Translations under genes and position numbers: made by a program | Assembly: GCF_001422645.1 (NCBI RefSeq) | Contig: NZ_LMLR01000010.1 | Location: forward strand, 392,237 to 456,236 | Length of the DNA stretch: 64,000 nt | DNA from: Arthrobacter sp. Leaf69 | GTDB taxonomy: Bacteria; Actinomycetota; Actinomycetes; Actinomycetales; Micrococcaceae | Direction of reading: 5' to 3' | Part shown: positions 7,442 through 16,753 of the stretch, piece after piece | Numbering within the stretch: the stretch's first letter is position 1 | Layout of the letters: every line of letters starts with the position of its first letter | The notes under the pieces: generated by a model | Told to the model about the DNA's origin: nothing | The model's input: the letters and a program-made list of their open reading frames with translations, nothing else | Database searches by the model: none

Positions 7442-8404
7442 ATGAGCAGTGTGGTGGACATGACCGGTGTGGTGAAACGCTTCGGGTCCGTGACGGCCCT
7501 GGACGGACTGGATTTCGACGTGGCCGCCGGCGAGGTGCACGGCTTCCTGGGCCCCAACGGGTCCGGCAAGTCCACCACCCTGCGGCTCCTGCTGGGCCTG
7601 CTGCGTTCCGACGCCGGGTCCATCCGGGTGCTCGGGCTGGATCCGTGGCGCGACGTGGCGGCGCTGCACCGCAGGCTGGCCTACGTCCCCGGGGACGTTG
7701 CCCTGTGGCCCAACCTGACGGGCGGCGAGGTGATCGATCTGCTCGGCAGGCTGCAGGGTGGCCAGGACCGCGCCCGCCGCGACCGGTTCCTGGACCTGTT
7801 CGAGCTGGATCCCAGCAAGAAGGCCCGCACGTATTCCAAAGGGAACCGGCAGAAAGTGGCGCTTGTCGCCGCCTTGGCCACCGACGCCGAATTGTTCCTC
7901 CTGGACGAGCCGACGAGCGGGCTGGATCCGCTGATGGAGGACGCGTTCCGCGGCTGTGTCCGCGAACTGCGCGGGCAGGGGCGCACCGTGGTGCTGAGCA
8001 GCCATATCCTCAGCGAGGCCGAGGCCCTCTCCGACCGGGTCAGCATCATCCGCGCCGGGAAGGTCGTGGAGACCGGCCCGCTGGAGCAGCTGCGGCACCT
8101 GACCCGCACCTCGGTCACGGCCGACGTCGCCGCGGTGCCGCCCGGACTGGACCTCCTGCCCGGCGTTCACGACGTCGTGGTGACAGACCACCGGGTCAGC
8201 GCCCAGGTCGAGCCCGCCGGCCTGGGCCCGTTCCTGCACGCGCTGACCTCCGTGGGCCTGCACGCGCTGACCAGCCAGCCGCCGACACTGGAGGATCTGT
8301 TCCTGCGGCACTACGGCTCCGGAAACGACGCCGGCACCGGCGCCGGTACGGCCGTCGGCGCCGTTGCCGACAGCGCAGTCCCGCGGCGGTCCGGCGATGC
8401 CTGA
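7442..8404 (+). CDS. ABC transporter ATP-binding protein
   Basis: A 320-residue ATPase from the ATG at 7442; the frame is open upstream, but the protein begins naturally with MSSVVDMTGVVKRFGSVTALDGL. Walker A GPNGSGKST is at about residues 38-46 and the signature-like YSKGNRQKVALVAAL near 136. Walker B ELFLLDEPTSGLD is near 155 and the switch histidine lies in VVLSSHILSEAEAL. The C-terminal ~90 residues are the accessory domain of drug- and antibiotic-type exporters. The start of the permease gene overlaps the end by 8 bp, so the two form one exporter. The exported substrate is unknown. Confidence 0.92.
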   Translation: MSSVVDMTGVVKRFGSVTALDGLDFDVAAGEVHGFLGPNGSGKSTTLRLLLGLLRSDAGSIRVLGLDPWRDVAALHRRLAYVPGDVALWPNLTGGEVIDLLGRLQGGQDRARRDRFLDLFELDPSKKARTYSKGNRQKVALVAALATDAELFLLDEPTSGLDPLMEDAFRGCVRELRGQGRTVVLSSHILSEAEALSDRVSIIRAGKVVETGPLEQLRHLTRTSVTADVAAVPPGLDLLPGVHDVVVTDHRVSAQVEPAGLGPFLHALTSVGLHALTSQPPTLEDLFLRHYGSGNDAGTGAGTAVGAVADSAVPRRSGDA

Positions 8405-9989
8405 GACCCTGGCGGGAACGGGCGTCCTGATCCGGCTCGGACTGCGGCGGGACCGCTGGTTGCTGCCCTTCTGGATTGCCGGTTTTGCCCTGGTTACCTA
8501 CTCGACGGCGCTGGCCGGCACCGAACTCTACCCGGATACGGCGAGCCGGGTGGAAGCCGCCACCGCCCTGAACGCGACCGCCTCGATGGTGGCCCTGTTC
8601 GGGCGGATCTACGATCCCACCTCGATCGGTGCGCTGTCGCTGATCAAATACACCGCGTTTATGACCGCCATCCTGGCCGTCCTTATGGTGATCCTCGTCA
8701 TCCGGCACACCCGCGGCGACGAGGAGAGCGGCCGCCTGGAGCTGCTCGGCGGCGGCCGGCTGGGCCGTGACGCGCCGCTGGCATCCGCCCTCACCATCAG
8801 CCTCGGCGCCAATGTGGTGCTCGGGCTGCTCGCGGCGGCCGCGCTGGCCGCCGGCGGGCTGCCGGCCGCCGGGTCTCTCGCGTTCGGCCTTGGCTGGGCC
8901 GCCACGGGGATGGCGTTCAGTGCCGTGGCGGGTCTGGCCGCGCAGCTGACCGCCAGTGCCCGGGCCGCCACCGGGCTCAGCATCGGGTTCATCGCCGTCA
9001 CCTATGGGCTGCGCGCGGTCGGAGACCTGGCCGAGCCGGGGCCCTCCGTACTGTCCTGGCTCTCACCCATCGGGTGGAACCAGCAGATCCGGGCGTTCGC
9101 CGGGGACCGCTGGTGGGTGCTGGCGTTGCCGGTGGCCCTGTGCCTGGTCCTGGTCCCGGCCGCTTTTGTGCTCCGGGCCGGGCGCGACCTCGGGGCCGGC
9201 CTCCGCGCCGAGCGCCCCGGGCCGGCCGCCGGGTCGCTCTCCGGCGTCTGGGACCTGGCGGTGCGCCTGCAGTACCGTGTGCTCCTCGCTTGGGCCATGG
9301 CGTTCGTCCTTTTCGGCGTCGTGATCGGATCCCTGGTCAGCAACGTGGGGGAACTGCTGAATTCGCCAAACGCCCAGGACCTGATCAGGCTGCTGGGCGG
9401 CCGGGAAGCCCTGACGGACGCTTTCCTGGCCGCCGAGATCAGCATCATGGGCGTGCTGGCGGCGGCATATGGGGTGTCTGCGGCCAACCACCTGCGCAGC
9501 GAGGAGGCCGCGGGCCACACCGAAGCGCTGCTGGGCACGGCCACTACGCGCATCCGGTGGGCCAGCAGCCACTTCATGTTTGCCCTGGCCGGGGTCGCTG
9601 CGCTGCTCCTGCTGGCCGGGGTGTCGATCGGGGCGGGCGCCGCCTTCGCCATCGGCGACGCCGCACTGGTGGGCCGCAGCACCGTCGCCGCCCTGGCCCA
9701 GGTCCCGGCCGCGTGGGTAGTGACCAGCGTGGCGCTGGGGGTGTTTGGCTGGGCGCCGCGGCTGGCCGGGGCGGTCTGGGGCTTCCTCCTGGCCTTGGTG
9801 GCCCTGGGCGAATTCGGGGTGCTCTGGAACGCGCCCGAGTGGCTCATGGACCTTTCCCCGTTCAGGCATTCGCCGTTGCTCCCGGTGGACTCCGGGGGCC
9901 TGCCGGCGCTGGCGGCTCTCACCGTGGCCGCGGCGGCCGTCGCGGCGCTGGGCTACGCCGGCTGGCGGCGCCGCGACCTGGCAGCGTAG
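8397..9989 (+). CDS. ABC transporter permease (polyketide-antibiotic exporter-like)
   Basis: A 530-residue membrane protein whose ATG at 8397 overlaps the ATPase gene by 8 bp. It has about 12 hydrophobic segments in two similar halves. The first half begins with RLGLRRDRWLLPFWIAGFAL and the second with RLQYRVLLAWAMAFVLFGVVIG. Each half carries a large loop with an RGDEESGRLELLGGGRLGR-like or LRSEEAAGHTEALLGTATTR segment. This duplicated architecture is typical of putative exporters of polyketide antibiotics. With the adjacent ATPase it would form a drug-export ABC transporter. No biosynthetic genes are adjacent, so self-resistance is not indicated. Confidence 0.85.
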   Translation: MPETLAGTGVLIRLGLRRDRWLLPFWIAGFALVTYSTALAGTELYPDTASRVEAATALNATASMVALFGRIYDPTSIGALSLIKYTAFMTAILAVLMVILVIRHTRGDEESGRLELLGGGRLGRDAPLASALTISLGANVVLGLLAAAALAAGGLPAAGSLAFGLGWAATGMAFSAVAGLAAQLTASARAATGLSIGFIAVTYGLRAVGDLAEPGPSVLSWLSPIGWNQQIRAFAGDRWWVLALPVALCLVLVPAAFVLRAGRDLGAGLRAERPGPAAGSLSGVWDLAVRLQYRVLLAWAMAFVLFGVVIGSLVSNVGELLNSPNAQDLIRLLGGREALTDAFLAAEISIMGVLAAAYGVSAANHLRSEEAAGHTEALLGTATTRIRWASSHFMFALAGVAALLLLAGVSIGAGAAFAIGDAALVGRSTVAALAQVPAAWVVTSVALGVFGWAPRLAGAVWGFLLALVALGEFGVLWNAPEWLMDLSPFRHSPLLPVDSGGLPALAALTVAAAAVAALGYAGWRRRDLAA

Positions 9990-10006
9990 CCGGTGACTCT
10001 GCCCGT

Positions 10007-10903
10007 TTAGTGGCTCCGGGAGCCGGCCGACAGTTGGGCGAGGACCTGCGCCGGCCTGTTCGTGGTGATCTCGTGGATCCCGAGGCCCTGGCACAGGGCA
10101 ACGTCGTTTTCCGAGTCCACCGTCCACACCCGGAAGCGGCGCCCGGAGCCGAGCCAGCGCCGGATGGTGCGGGAATGCTCGCGGACATAGTCAATCCCCG
10201 GACCGGCCAGCCCGGTCTCGCAGTCGTCCAGGATCCGCTCAGCTTCGGTCTGCGCTGCCTTCATGACGTTCGCCAGCGCCCCGCCGGTGAACGCGCCCAG
10301 GCCGAGTTCCTCCCGGAGTTCCTCGACGTTCACCTCGTCCACCAGTTGGCAGACGGCGGAGGCCGGGACTGACCTCAGCAGGTGCTTCACCGAGTCCGGG
10401 CTGAAGCTCATGAAGGACACCGTGATGTTGCCCAGCCGCGACGTCGCCGGATCCCAGCCTTCGGACCGGAGGACCTGCAGGACGCGGTCCTCGAGTTTGA
10501 GCTGAAAGGGGCTGGGGTGCTTGAACTCAATCGCCAGGCCGATTTCCCGGCCGGCGTTCCGCAGCAGCACCAGCAGTTCCGGGAGTGTCAGGAACTGGGC
10601 GGACCTGGCGCCATAGTCGTCCGGAATCCTGACGCCCTTCCAGGAGGAGAAGTCCAGTTGCCGGAGCTCGTTAAGAGTACGGTCCGCCACGGGGCCGGTA
10701 CCGTCCGAGGTGCGGTCCAGGTTGGCGTCGTGCAGCAGCACCGCATGCTGGTCCCGGGTGAGGTGGATGTCGCACTCCACTCCGTCGGCGCCGTCGGCGA
10801 TTGCCTGCAGGTAAGCGGCCCGGGTGTGTTCGGCGAACGCTTCGCTCGCCCCGCGGTGGGCGTAGACCAGGGGACGGGCTGCGGCGGACTCGTCAGTCGT
10901 CAT
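10007..10903 (-). CDS. Glycerophosphodiester phosphodiesterase
   Basis: A 298-residue protein of the GDPD TIM-barrel family. The N-terminus has the diagnostic HRGASEAFAEHT (about residues 17-28), followed by GVECDIHLTRDQHAVLLHD (about 41-59), giving the metal-binding Glu and Asp and the general-acid His. Near the C-terminus FRVWTVDSENDVALCQGLGIHEITTNRP matches the family ending. No signal peptide is seen, so it probably acts in the cytoplasm, releasing glycerol-3-phosphate from deacylated phospholipids. It is convergent with the ABC permease gene and divergent from the DUF445 gene. Confidence 0.92.
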   Translation of the reverse strand: MTTDESAAARPLVYAHRGASEAFAEHTRAAYLQAIADGADGVECDIHLTRDQHAVLLHDANLDRTSDGTGPVADRTLNELRQLDFSSWKGVRIPDDYGARSAQFLTLPELLVLLRNAGREIGLAIEFKHPSPFQLKLEDRVLQVLRSEGWDPATSRLGNITVSFMSFSPDSVKHLLRSVPASAVCQLVDEVNVEELREELGLGAFTGGALANVMKAAQTEAERILDDCETGLAGPGIDYVREHSRTIRRWLGSGRRFRVWTVDSENDVALCQGLGIHEITTNRPAQVLAQLSAGSRSH

Positions 10904-10953
10904 GCTGCCACGTTAGCCGACGGGCCCCGCCAAAGCGGGGCTAGGCTGGGCAC

Positions 10954-12291
10954 ATGCAGGTGAACACTGAGCCAAGTACCCGTCCGGAAGGCCCCGGCGG
11001 CGCCGGAGAACGCACTGCCGGGGAGCCGGCCCGCCGCCGGTCCGTGGCATCGGGCGACGCCGAGAAGGCGGCCGCGCTGCGGAAGATGAAGCTGCTGGCG
11101 CTCTCGCTGCTGGTCCTGATGGCCGTCATTTTTGTGGTCGCCTTTGCGTTCCAGGAGCAGTACCCCTGGCTCGAATACGTCCGGGCCGCGGCTGAGGGCG
11201 GCATGGTGGGCGCCCTCGCGGACTGGTTCGCCGTGACAGCCCTGTTCAAGTACCCCATGGGCATCAAGATCCCGCACACCGCCATCATTCCGCAGCGCAA
11301 GGACCAGATCGGCGCCTCGCTGGGCGAATTCGTGGAAACCAATTTCCTCTCCGAACAGGTGGTCCACGAAAAGCTCGCCTCCGTTGACATCGCCCGCAAA
11401 GCCGGGACCTGGCTCTCCGGGCCCGGCGGCGCCGACCGCGTCGCCAAGGAAGGCGCCGCCGTCATCCGCGGGGCGTTTACGGTGCTCAACGACGACGACG
11501 TCCAGGCCGTGATCGAGGGCATGGTCCGCCGGCATCTGCTCGCCCCGCCGTGGGGTCCCCCGGTGGGCCGGGTGGCACAGCGGATCTTCGAGGACGGGCA
11601 CCACCACGCCCTGGTGGACGTGCTGGTGGACCGCACCGTGGACTGGGTGCGGGACAACCAGGAAACGGTCAACCGGCTGGTCACCGACCGTTCGCCGACG
11701 TGGGTGCCGTCGTTCGTGGACGGGCTTGTGGGCGACAAAGTCTACGTGGAGATCCTGAAGTTCACCCGGGCCGTGCAGTCGGATCCGCAGCACCAGGTCC
11801 GCCTGTCGATCGACAAGTACCTCAAGGACCTCGCGCAGGATCTGCAGCATGATCCGGTGATGATCGCCCGGGCCGAAGGCATCAAAGCCCAGGTCCTCGG
11901 CGATCCCGAGATCCGCGAACTGGCCTCCCGCACGTGGGGCACCATCAAAGCCGCTCTGCTGTCCGCCGTCGACGACCCGCACAGCGAACTCACCGTACGG
12001 TTCAAAGCCGCCGTGCATGACTTCGGCACCCGCCTGGTGGTCGATCCCGAACTGGCCGGCAAGGTGAACAAGTGGATCGGGGACGCCGCGGGTTACCTTG
12101 TCCGGACGTACCGCTCGGACATTGCCGGCGTGATCACCGATACCGTGGCCCGGTGGGACGCCGAGGAGACCTCGCAGAAGATCGAGCTGCAGATCGGCAA
12201 GGACCTGCAGTTCATCCGGATCAACGGCACCGTGGTGGGGGCCCTTGCCGGGCTCGCCATTTTCACGGTGGCGCATCTGGTCTTCGGCTGA
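10954..12291 (+). CDS. DUF445 membrane-anchored protein
   Basis: A 445-residue protein. A hydrophilic N-terminus (~45 residues) precedes a membrane segment (LLALSLLVLMAVIFVVAFAF). DUF445 hallmarks follow: VRAAAEGGMVGALADWFAVTALFKYPMGIKIPHTAIIPQRKDQIG (about residues 72-116). The C-terminus ends with a second membrane segment, NGTVVGALAGLAIFTVAHLVFG. The region between is helical and resembles repeated DUF445 modules. DUF445 proteins are widespread inner-membrane proteins without an assigned biochemical role. A GC-rich 6-bp-stem inverted repeat (10925-10940) lies in the 50-bp divergent gap to the GDPD gene. Confidence 0.85.
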   Translation: MQVNTEPSTRPEGPGGAGERTAGEPARRRSVASGDAEKAAALRKMKLLALSLLVLMAVIFVVAFAFQEQYPWLEYVRAAAEGGMVGALADWFAVTALFKYPMGIKIPHTAIIPQRKDQIGASLGEFVETNFLSEQVVHEKLASVDIARKAGTWLSGPGGADRVAKEGAAVIRGAFTVLNDDDVQAVIEGMVRRHLLAPPWGPPVGRVAQRIFEDGHHHALVDVLVDRTVDWVRDNQETVNRLVTDRSPTWVPSFVDGLVGDKVYVEILKFTRAVQSDPQHQVRLSIDKYLKDLAQDLQHDPVMIARAEGIKAQVLGDPEIRELASRTWGTIKAALLSAVDDPHSELTVRFKAAVHDFGTRLVVDPELAGKVNKWIGDAAGYLVRTYRSDIAGVITDTVARWDAEETSQKIELQIGKDLQFIRINGTVVGALAGLAIFTVAHLVFG

Positions 12292-12318
12292 CAATCCGCC
12301 ACTCCTTGGGAAGTACGG

Positions 12319-13542
12319 CTAGGCGGCCATGACCTTGGCCTTTGCCCGGCCGGGCAGGGCAACGATCGTGAAGGCCAGCGCGGCCAGCGCCGTAAAGACC
12401 AGGAGCAGCAGCCCGATCGAGTAGCTGTGCGTCGCGGGATCGTACGTCGCTCCCATGATCAGCGGCGGGAAGTAGCCGCCCAAGCCCCCGGCCGCGCTGA
12501 CCACGCCGCTGATGCTGCCGACTTTCCCCGGCGGGGCGAGCAACCCCACCCAGGCGAACACTCCGCCTGTTCCGAGGCCCAGCGCCGCCGCCATGGCGAC
12601 GAACGTCAGGCCGGCGGGGACTTCGCCGTCGGGCTGCAGGTTCACCACCCAGGCCAGGACCGCGACGCCGGTCAGTGAGGTGATCACGACGGGCTTAGGC
12701 CCGAACCTGTCCGCGAGCACGCCGCCCACCGGCCGGGCCAGCACGGCCGCCAGCGCGAAGCCGGCGGTGCGGGCGCCGGCGCCGCTCGGATCGAAGCTGT
12801 ACACGTCGCGGAGGTAGGTCGGCAGGTACGTCGCGAAGGAAACGAAGCCGCCGAAGACTACGGCGTAGAGGAAGCACATCTTCCACGTGATCGGGGTCTT
12901 CACGGCATCGAGCAGCTTGGGCAGGACGGGGAGGTTGTTGCGGGTCCAGCCCGGTGCTTCCTTCATCAGGAACCACACCAGGGCCGCCATGACCGCGAGG
13001 ATCCCGGCGATCAGCAGGTGCGTGGGGAAGTAGCCGATTCCCGCGACCAGCCTCGGGTTCAGGAAGGCGGCCAGCGCCGTGCCGCCCATCCCGGCGCCGA
13101 AGACGCCGGTGGCGAAGCCGCGTCGCGACGGCTCGTACCAGGCACTGACGAACGGGATCCCGACGGCGAAAACGGTCCCGGCGACGCCCAGCAACAGCCC
13201 GGCACCGAGCACCAGGGCGAAGGAACTGAGGACCCCGCCGACGGCCACGAGCAGGATCGGCAGGATGGAGGCCAGCAGCACGAAGGTGAACATGGCCCGG
13301 CCGCCGTACCTGTCCGTCAAGGCGCCGACGACGATCCGGCCCAGCGAGCCGACGAAGACGGGCATGGCCACGAGCACGCCCGTAGCGGCCGGGGTCAGCT
13401 GAAGATTCACGGTATAGAAGGCGCCGAGGGTGGCCACCGAGTTCCAAGCCCAGAATCCGGCCACCGACGCCGAGGTGGCGAGCACGAGGTTGAGCGTCCG
13501 CCCCGCAGTGGCGGTTGAAGGAACAGGCCCGGATCCGGCCAC
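12319..13542 (-). CDS. narK: NarK-type nitrate/nitrite MFS transporter
   Basis: A 407-residue MFS protein with 12 predicted transmembrane segments. Family features include the N-terminal GFWAWNSVATLGAFYT, GRIVVGALTDRYGGRAMF (loop 2-3), and the Gly-rich GVFGAGMGGTALAAFLNPRL motif typical of nitrate/nitrite porters. It lies 51 bp downstream of narI on the same strand, so it is probably the last gene of the nar operon. It should import nitrate and/or exchange it for nitrite across the cytoplasmic membrane. Only a single 12-helix unit is present, not the fused NarK1-NarK2 form. Confidence 0.9.
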   Translation of the reverse strand: MAGSGPVPSTATAGRTLNLVLATSASVAGFWAWNSVATLGAFYTVNLQLTPAATGVLVAMPVFVGSLGRIVVGALTDRYGGRAMFTFVLLASILPILLVAVGGVLSSFALVLGAGLLLGVAGTVFAVGIPFVSAWYEPSRRGFATGVFGAGMGGTALAAFLNPRLVAGIGYFPTHLLIAGILAVMAALVWFLMKEAPGWTRNNLPVLPKLLDAVKTPITWKMCFLYAVVFGGFVSFATYLPTYLRDVYSFDPSGAGARTAGFALAAVLARPVGGVLADRFGPKPVVITSLTGVAVLAWVVNLQPDGEVPAGLTFVAMAAALGLGTGGVFAWVGLLAPPGKVGSISGVVSAAGGLGGYFPPLIMGATYDPATHSYSIGLLLLVFTALAALAFTIVALPGRAKAKVMAA

Positions 13543-13593
13543 TGGTCTTCCTCTCAGTTCGACGTCAGTTCAACAGGGCGGCACCGGTCCGGC

Positions 13594-14433
13594 TCAGCGG
13601 TTCCGGGTGTCCCGGTCGCGGGTCCCGACGGCGGACCAGCCGCGGCGGGCCGCGACGTTGGAGGTCCGGGCGTCCGCGGGGCCGGTTGTGCTGCCGTCCC
13701 GGTCCCGGTCCCGGTCCCTCGAGCGGTAGACGATGTAGGGGCGGAAGAGGTAGTGGAACGGGGCGGTGAAGGCGTGGACCAGCCGCGTGAAGGGCCAGAT
13801 CACGAAGAGCGCCATGCCCATTAGGGTGTGCAGATGGAAGGAGAAGGGCGCAGCCGCCATCGCCGCGAGGTCCGGCTGGAAGATGAACAGGGAGCGGAAC
13901 CATGGGGCCACGGTTTCGCGGTAGTTGTGTCCGTGCTCGCCCTCGAAGACGCTGGCCAGGGTGGTCCACAGGCCGAACACAATGGCGGCAGTGAGCACCA
14001 CGTACATGGTCTTGTCGTTCGTGGTGGTGGCCATGAAAACCGGCCCCGTGGTGCGGCGGCGGTAGATCAGCAGAAGAATCCCGCCCAAGGTCCCCACCCC
14101 CGCGATCCCGCCCACCAGCAGGGCATTGAAGTGGTAGAAGTCCTGGCTCATCCCCGCCGCCTGGGTCCACGCCATCGGGATGACCAGGCCGAAGAAGTGG
14201 CCGGCGATCACGGCGAGCAGGCCAAAGTGGAACAGTGGTGAGGCGATCCGGAGCAGCCGGGATTCGTACAGCTGGGAAGACCTTGTGGTCCAGCCGAACT
14301 GGTCGTACTTGTAGCGCCAGACCAGCCCGCCCACCAGCACAACCACCATGACGTAGGGCAGCACGCCCCAGAGCACGATGTCCAGTGCGGAGATTCCGAC
14401 GGCGGATCCGGGCTCGGCTTCGGATGCCAGCAT
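13594..14433 (-). CDS. narI: Respiratory nitrate reductase gamma subunit (cytochrome b)
   Basis: A 279-residue membrane cytochrome with five transmembrane segments. Haem-ligand histidines are expected at FHFGLLAVIAGHFFGLVIP (about residues 68-86) and at HLHTLMGMALFVIWPFTRLVH (about 206-226). It receives electrons from menaquinol and passes them to NarH. The start ATG lies 2 bp after the narJ stop. The C-terminal tail after ~245 is an Arg-Asp repeat (SRDRDRDRDG) encoded by a CCGGTC-type hexanucleotide repeat at about 13696-13722, which is absent from typical NarI. Confidence 0.95.
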   Translation of the reverse strand: MLASEAEPGSAVGISALDIVLWGVLPYVMVVVLVGGLVWRYKYDQFGWTTRSSQLYESRLLRIASPLFHFGLLAVIAGHFFGLVIPMAWTQAAGMSQDFYHFNALLVGGIAGVGTLGGILLLIYRRRTTGPVFMATTTNDKTMYVVLTAAIVFGLWTTLASVFEGEHGHNYRETVAPWFRSLFIFQPDLAAMAAAPFSFHLHTLMGMALFVIWPFTRLVHAFTAPFHYLFRPYIVYRSRDRDRDRDGSTTGPADARTSNVAARRGWSAVGTRDRDTRNR

Positions 14434-14435
14434 GG

Positions 14436-15056
14436 TCAGGCCCCCTTCACGGGCAGCAGCCGCGGATCGTAGGGGTCCAGGCCCACCGCCTCGGTGGGTG
14501 GGCCGTAACCGGCCATCCGCATGACAGCCTGCTCGTCTGCCGGGGATTTCCCGGGCAGGGTGGCACAGATGGCCTGCAGGATCCGGGCGTGCGGAAGTTC
14601 GTCCCGGAGGAGCCCGAAGCGGAGCATCTCCAGGCTCGCCCGGAAGCGGGTCAGCAGGTCGCGGCCGGCGGCGAGGTCCACCAGCGCGGCGTACTCGAGG
14701 ACCATCGGGAGGTAGTCCGGCAGTTCCCCGTGGGTGTCCACCAGGATGTCGCTTTGCCGGTAGGTTTTCTTGAAGTTACCCAGGACTTCGCCGCGGCGCC
14801 GCGTGTCCCCGTCCGTCCAGTAGGACAGATGCAGGGCGTGGCGTTTGCCGAGGTCGAACTCGCGCACGTAATGGGCCTGGCTCTCCATCGGGGGCGTGAA
14901 TTCCAGCGAATCCAGCACCTCCCGGAAGTCCGCGGCGGCGCCGGGGAACTCGCCCAGCGCGGCGCGCATGAGCGGCACCCGGCCGATGAGGTCCTCGTCC
15001 GGGTAGGACAGGCACCAGGCCGCCGCGAGGTAGACCACCTGCTCGCGCCGGCTCAC
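14436..15056 (-). CDS. narJ: Nitrate reductase molybdenum cofactor assembly chaperone
   Basis: A 206-residue all-helical protein of the TorD/NarJ family. The start is GTG at 15056, overlapping the narH stop by 4 bp (GTGA). Features include the N-terminal AAAWCLSYPDEDLIGRVPLMR and the central YVREFDLGKRHALHLSYWTDGDTRRRGEVL, which resembles the conserved Y-V-x-T-F-D segment of NarJ. It is a cytoplasmic chaperone that holds NarG until the molybdenum cofactor and FS0 cluster are inserted, and it is not part of the final enzyme. Confidence 0.93.
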   Translation of the reverse strand: MSRREQVVYLAAAWCLSYPDEDLIGRVPLMRAALGEFPGAAADFREVLDSLEFTPPMESQAHYVREFDLGKRHALHLSYWTDGDTRRRGEVLGNFKKTYRQSDILVDTHGELPDYLPMVLEYAALVDLAAGRDLLTRFRASLEMLRFGLLRDELPHARILQAICATLPGKSPADEQAVMRMAGYGPPTEAVGLDPYDPRLLPVKGA

Positions 15057-16753
15057 GGCCGTTCCCCCGCCGCCGGCGGGGCCGCTGCGGAGCCAGCGGG
15101 CGGCTTCTCCGGAAAAAGCCCCGTCGGCGCCCCCGTACCGTCCCAGTTCAGCAGGTTCACCCTGCCGCGCAGGGTGGTGTCGCCGGGCGCGGAGCCGGAC
15201 GTCTGCCGGTCGCGGAGAGCGTTGAAGGTTTCCACGGCCACCGGGACGGGCCTGCCGCTGGCCTCGCCGAACGGGGCGGAATCCTGCATGCCAGGCCCGC
15301 CCTCGAAGTCCAGCGAGCAGCCCATCTCCTCCAGATCGTGGGCCTGTTCCACGTGGGCCTTCGGGATGACGTAGCGCTCCTCGTACTTCGCGATCGCCAT
15401 CAGCCGGTACATCTCGTACATGGTCTGGCTGTCCATGCCCACGGCTTCGGGGATGGAGTCGTCGGGGTCGTTGCCGAGGCTGATGCCGCGCATAAAGGAG
15501 CGCATGGCCGCGAGTTTCTTCAGCACCGCGGTGACCCGGTCGGCGTCGCCGGCAGTGAAGAGTTCTGCGAGATATTCCACCGGGATGCGCAGCGCGTCGA
15601 TGGCGCCGAACAGGTTGCCGGCGTCCTCGCCGTCGTGCCCCTGGTCCCGCAGCAGGTCCACCACGGGTGAGAGCGGCGGGACGTACCAGACCATCGGCAT
15701 TGTCCGGTATTCGGGGTGCAGCGGCAGGGCGACCTTGTAGACCTTCGCCAGGGCGTACACCGGCGAGCGCCGGGCGGCGTCAATCCAGTCCTCCGGGATG
15801 CCCTGGGCCCTGGCCTCGGCCTGGACGGCGGGGTCGTTCGGGTCGAGCAGCACATCCATCTGGGCGTCGTAGAGTTCCTGGGGGTCCGTGACGGACGCCG
15901 CCCCGGTGACGGCGTCGGCGTCGTACAGGAACAGACCCAGGTACCGCAGCCGGCCCACGCAGGTTTCCGAGCAGACCGTCGGCAGCCCCACTTCCACCCG
16001 CGGGTAGCAGAACGTGCACTTCTCGGCCTTGCCGGTCTTGTGGTTAAAGTAGATCTTCTTGTACGGGCAGCCGGTGACGCACTGGCGCCAGCCGCGGCAC
16101 TTGTCCTGGTCCACCAGGACAATCCCGTCCTCCACCCGCTTGTAGATCGCGCCGGAGGGGCAGGAGGCCATGCAGGAGGGGTTGAGGCAGTGCTCGCAGA
16201 TCCGGGGCAGGTAGAACATAAAGGTCTGCTCGTAGGCGAACTTGATCTTGTCTTCGGAGTCCCGCCGGACCTTTTCCACGATCGGGTCCAGGTGCCCGTT
16301 TTCGGTGGAACCGCCCAGGTCATCGTCCCAGTTCGCCGACCAGGTGATCTTCGTGTCCTTCCCGGTGATCAGCGACTTGGGCCGGGCCACCGGGAAATCG
16401 TCGCCCAGGGGCGCGTCCACGAGGGTCTTGTAGTCGTAGGTCCACGGCTCGTAGTAGTCCTTGAGCTCGGGCTGGACCGGGCTGGCGAAGATCCCCAGGA
16501 GTTTCTTGACCCGGCCGCCGGCCTTGAGGACCAGCTTGCCGTGCTTGTTCAGCGCCCAGCCGCCCTTCCATTTGTCCTGGTCCTCGTAGCGGCGCGGATA
16601 CCCCTGCCCGGGGCGGGTTTCGACGTTGTTGAACCAGACGTATTCGGTGCCCGCACGGTTGGTCCAGGCCTGCTTGCAGGTCACGGAGCAGGTGTGGCAG
16701 CCGATGCATTTGTCCAGGTTCATGACCATGCCCATTTGAGCCATAACACGCAT
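15053..16753 (-). CDS. narH: Respiratory nitrate reductase beta subunit (iron-sulfur)
   Basis: A 566-residue iron-sulfur protein. Four cysteine groups are visible: CIGCHTCSVTC (about residues 17-27), CEHCLNPSCMASC (about 190), CRGWRQCVTGC (about 223), in which Trp replaces a Cys as expected for the [3Fe-4S] centre, and CTFCYPRVEVGLPTVCSETC (about 250). This is the standard set of three [4Fe-4S] and one [3Fe-4S] clusters. The ATG overlaps the narG stop by one base (TGATG). The C-terminal ~60 residues are Pro- and Ala-rich and longer than the enterobacterial version. Confidence 0.96.
   Translation of the reverse strand: MRVMAQMGMVMNLDKCIGCHTCSVTCKQAWTNRAGTEYVWFNNVETRPGQGYPRRYEDQDKWKGGWALNKHGKLVLKAGGRVKKLLGIFASPVQPELKDYYEPWTYDYKTLVDAPLGDDFPVARPKSLITGKDTKITWSANWDDDLGGSTENGHLDPIVEKVRRDSEDKIKFAYEQTFMFYLPRICEHCLNPSCMASCPSGAIYKRVEDGIVLVDQDKCRGWRQCVTGCPYKKIYFNHKTGKAEKCTFCYPRVEVGLPTVCSETCVGRLRYLGLFLYDADAVTGAASVTDPQELYDAQMDVLLDPNDPAVQAEARAQGIPEDWIDAARRSPVYALAKVYKVALPLHPEYRTMPMVWYVPPLSPVVDLLRDQGHDGEDAGNLFGAIDALRIPVEYLAELFTAGDADRVTAVLKKLAAMRSFMRGISLGNDPDDSIPEAVGMDSQTMYEMYRLMAIAKYEERYVIPKAHVEQAHDLEEMGCSLDFEGGPGMQDSAPFGEASGRPVPVAVETFNALRDRQTSGSAPGDTTLRGRVNLLNWDGTGAPTGLFPEKPPAGSAAAPPAAGERP

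Noticed and set aside
6136..7623. A longer azlC reaching back to 7623
   Set aside because: It would cover the DoxX-like gene and the start of the divergent ABC transporter gene; the GTG at 6876 gives the normal AzlC start and a GTGA overlap.
8609..10127. Minus-strand frames opposite the ABC permease
   Set aside because: Shadow frames of a GC-rich membrane protein gene.
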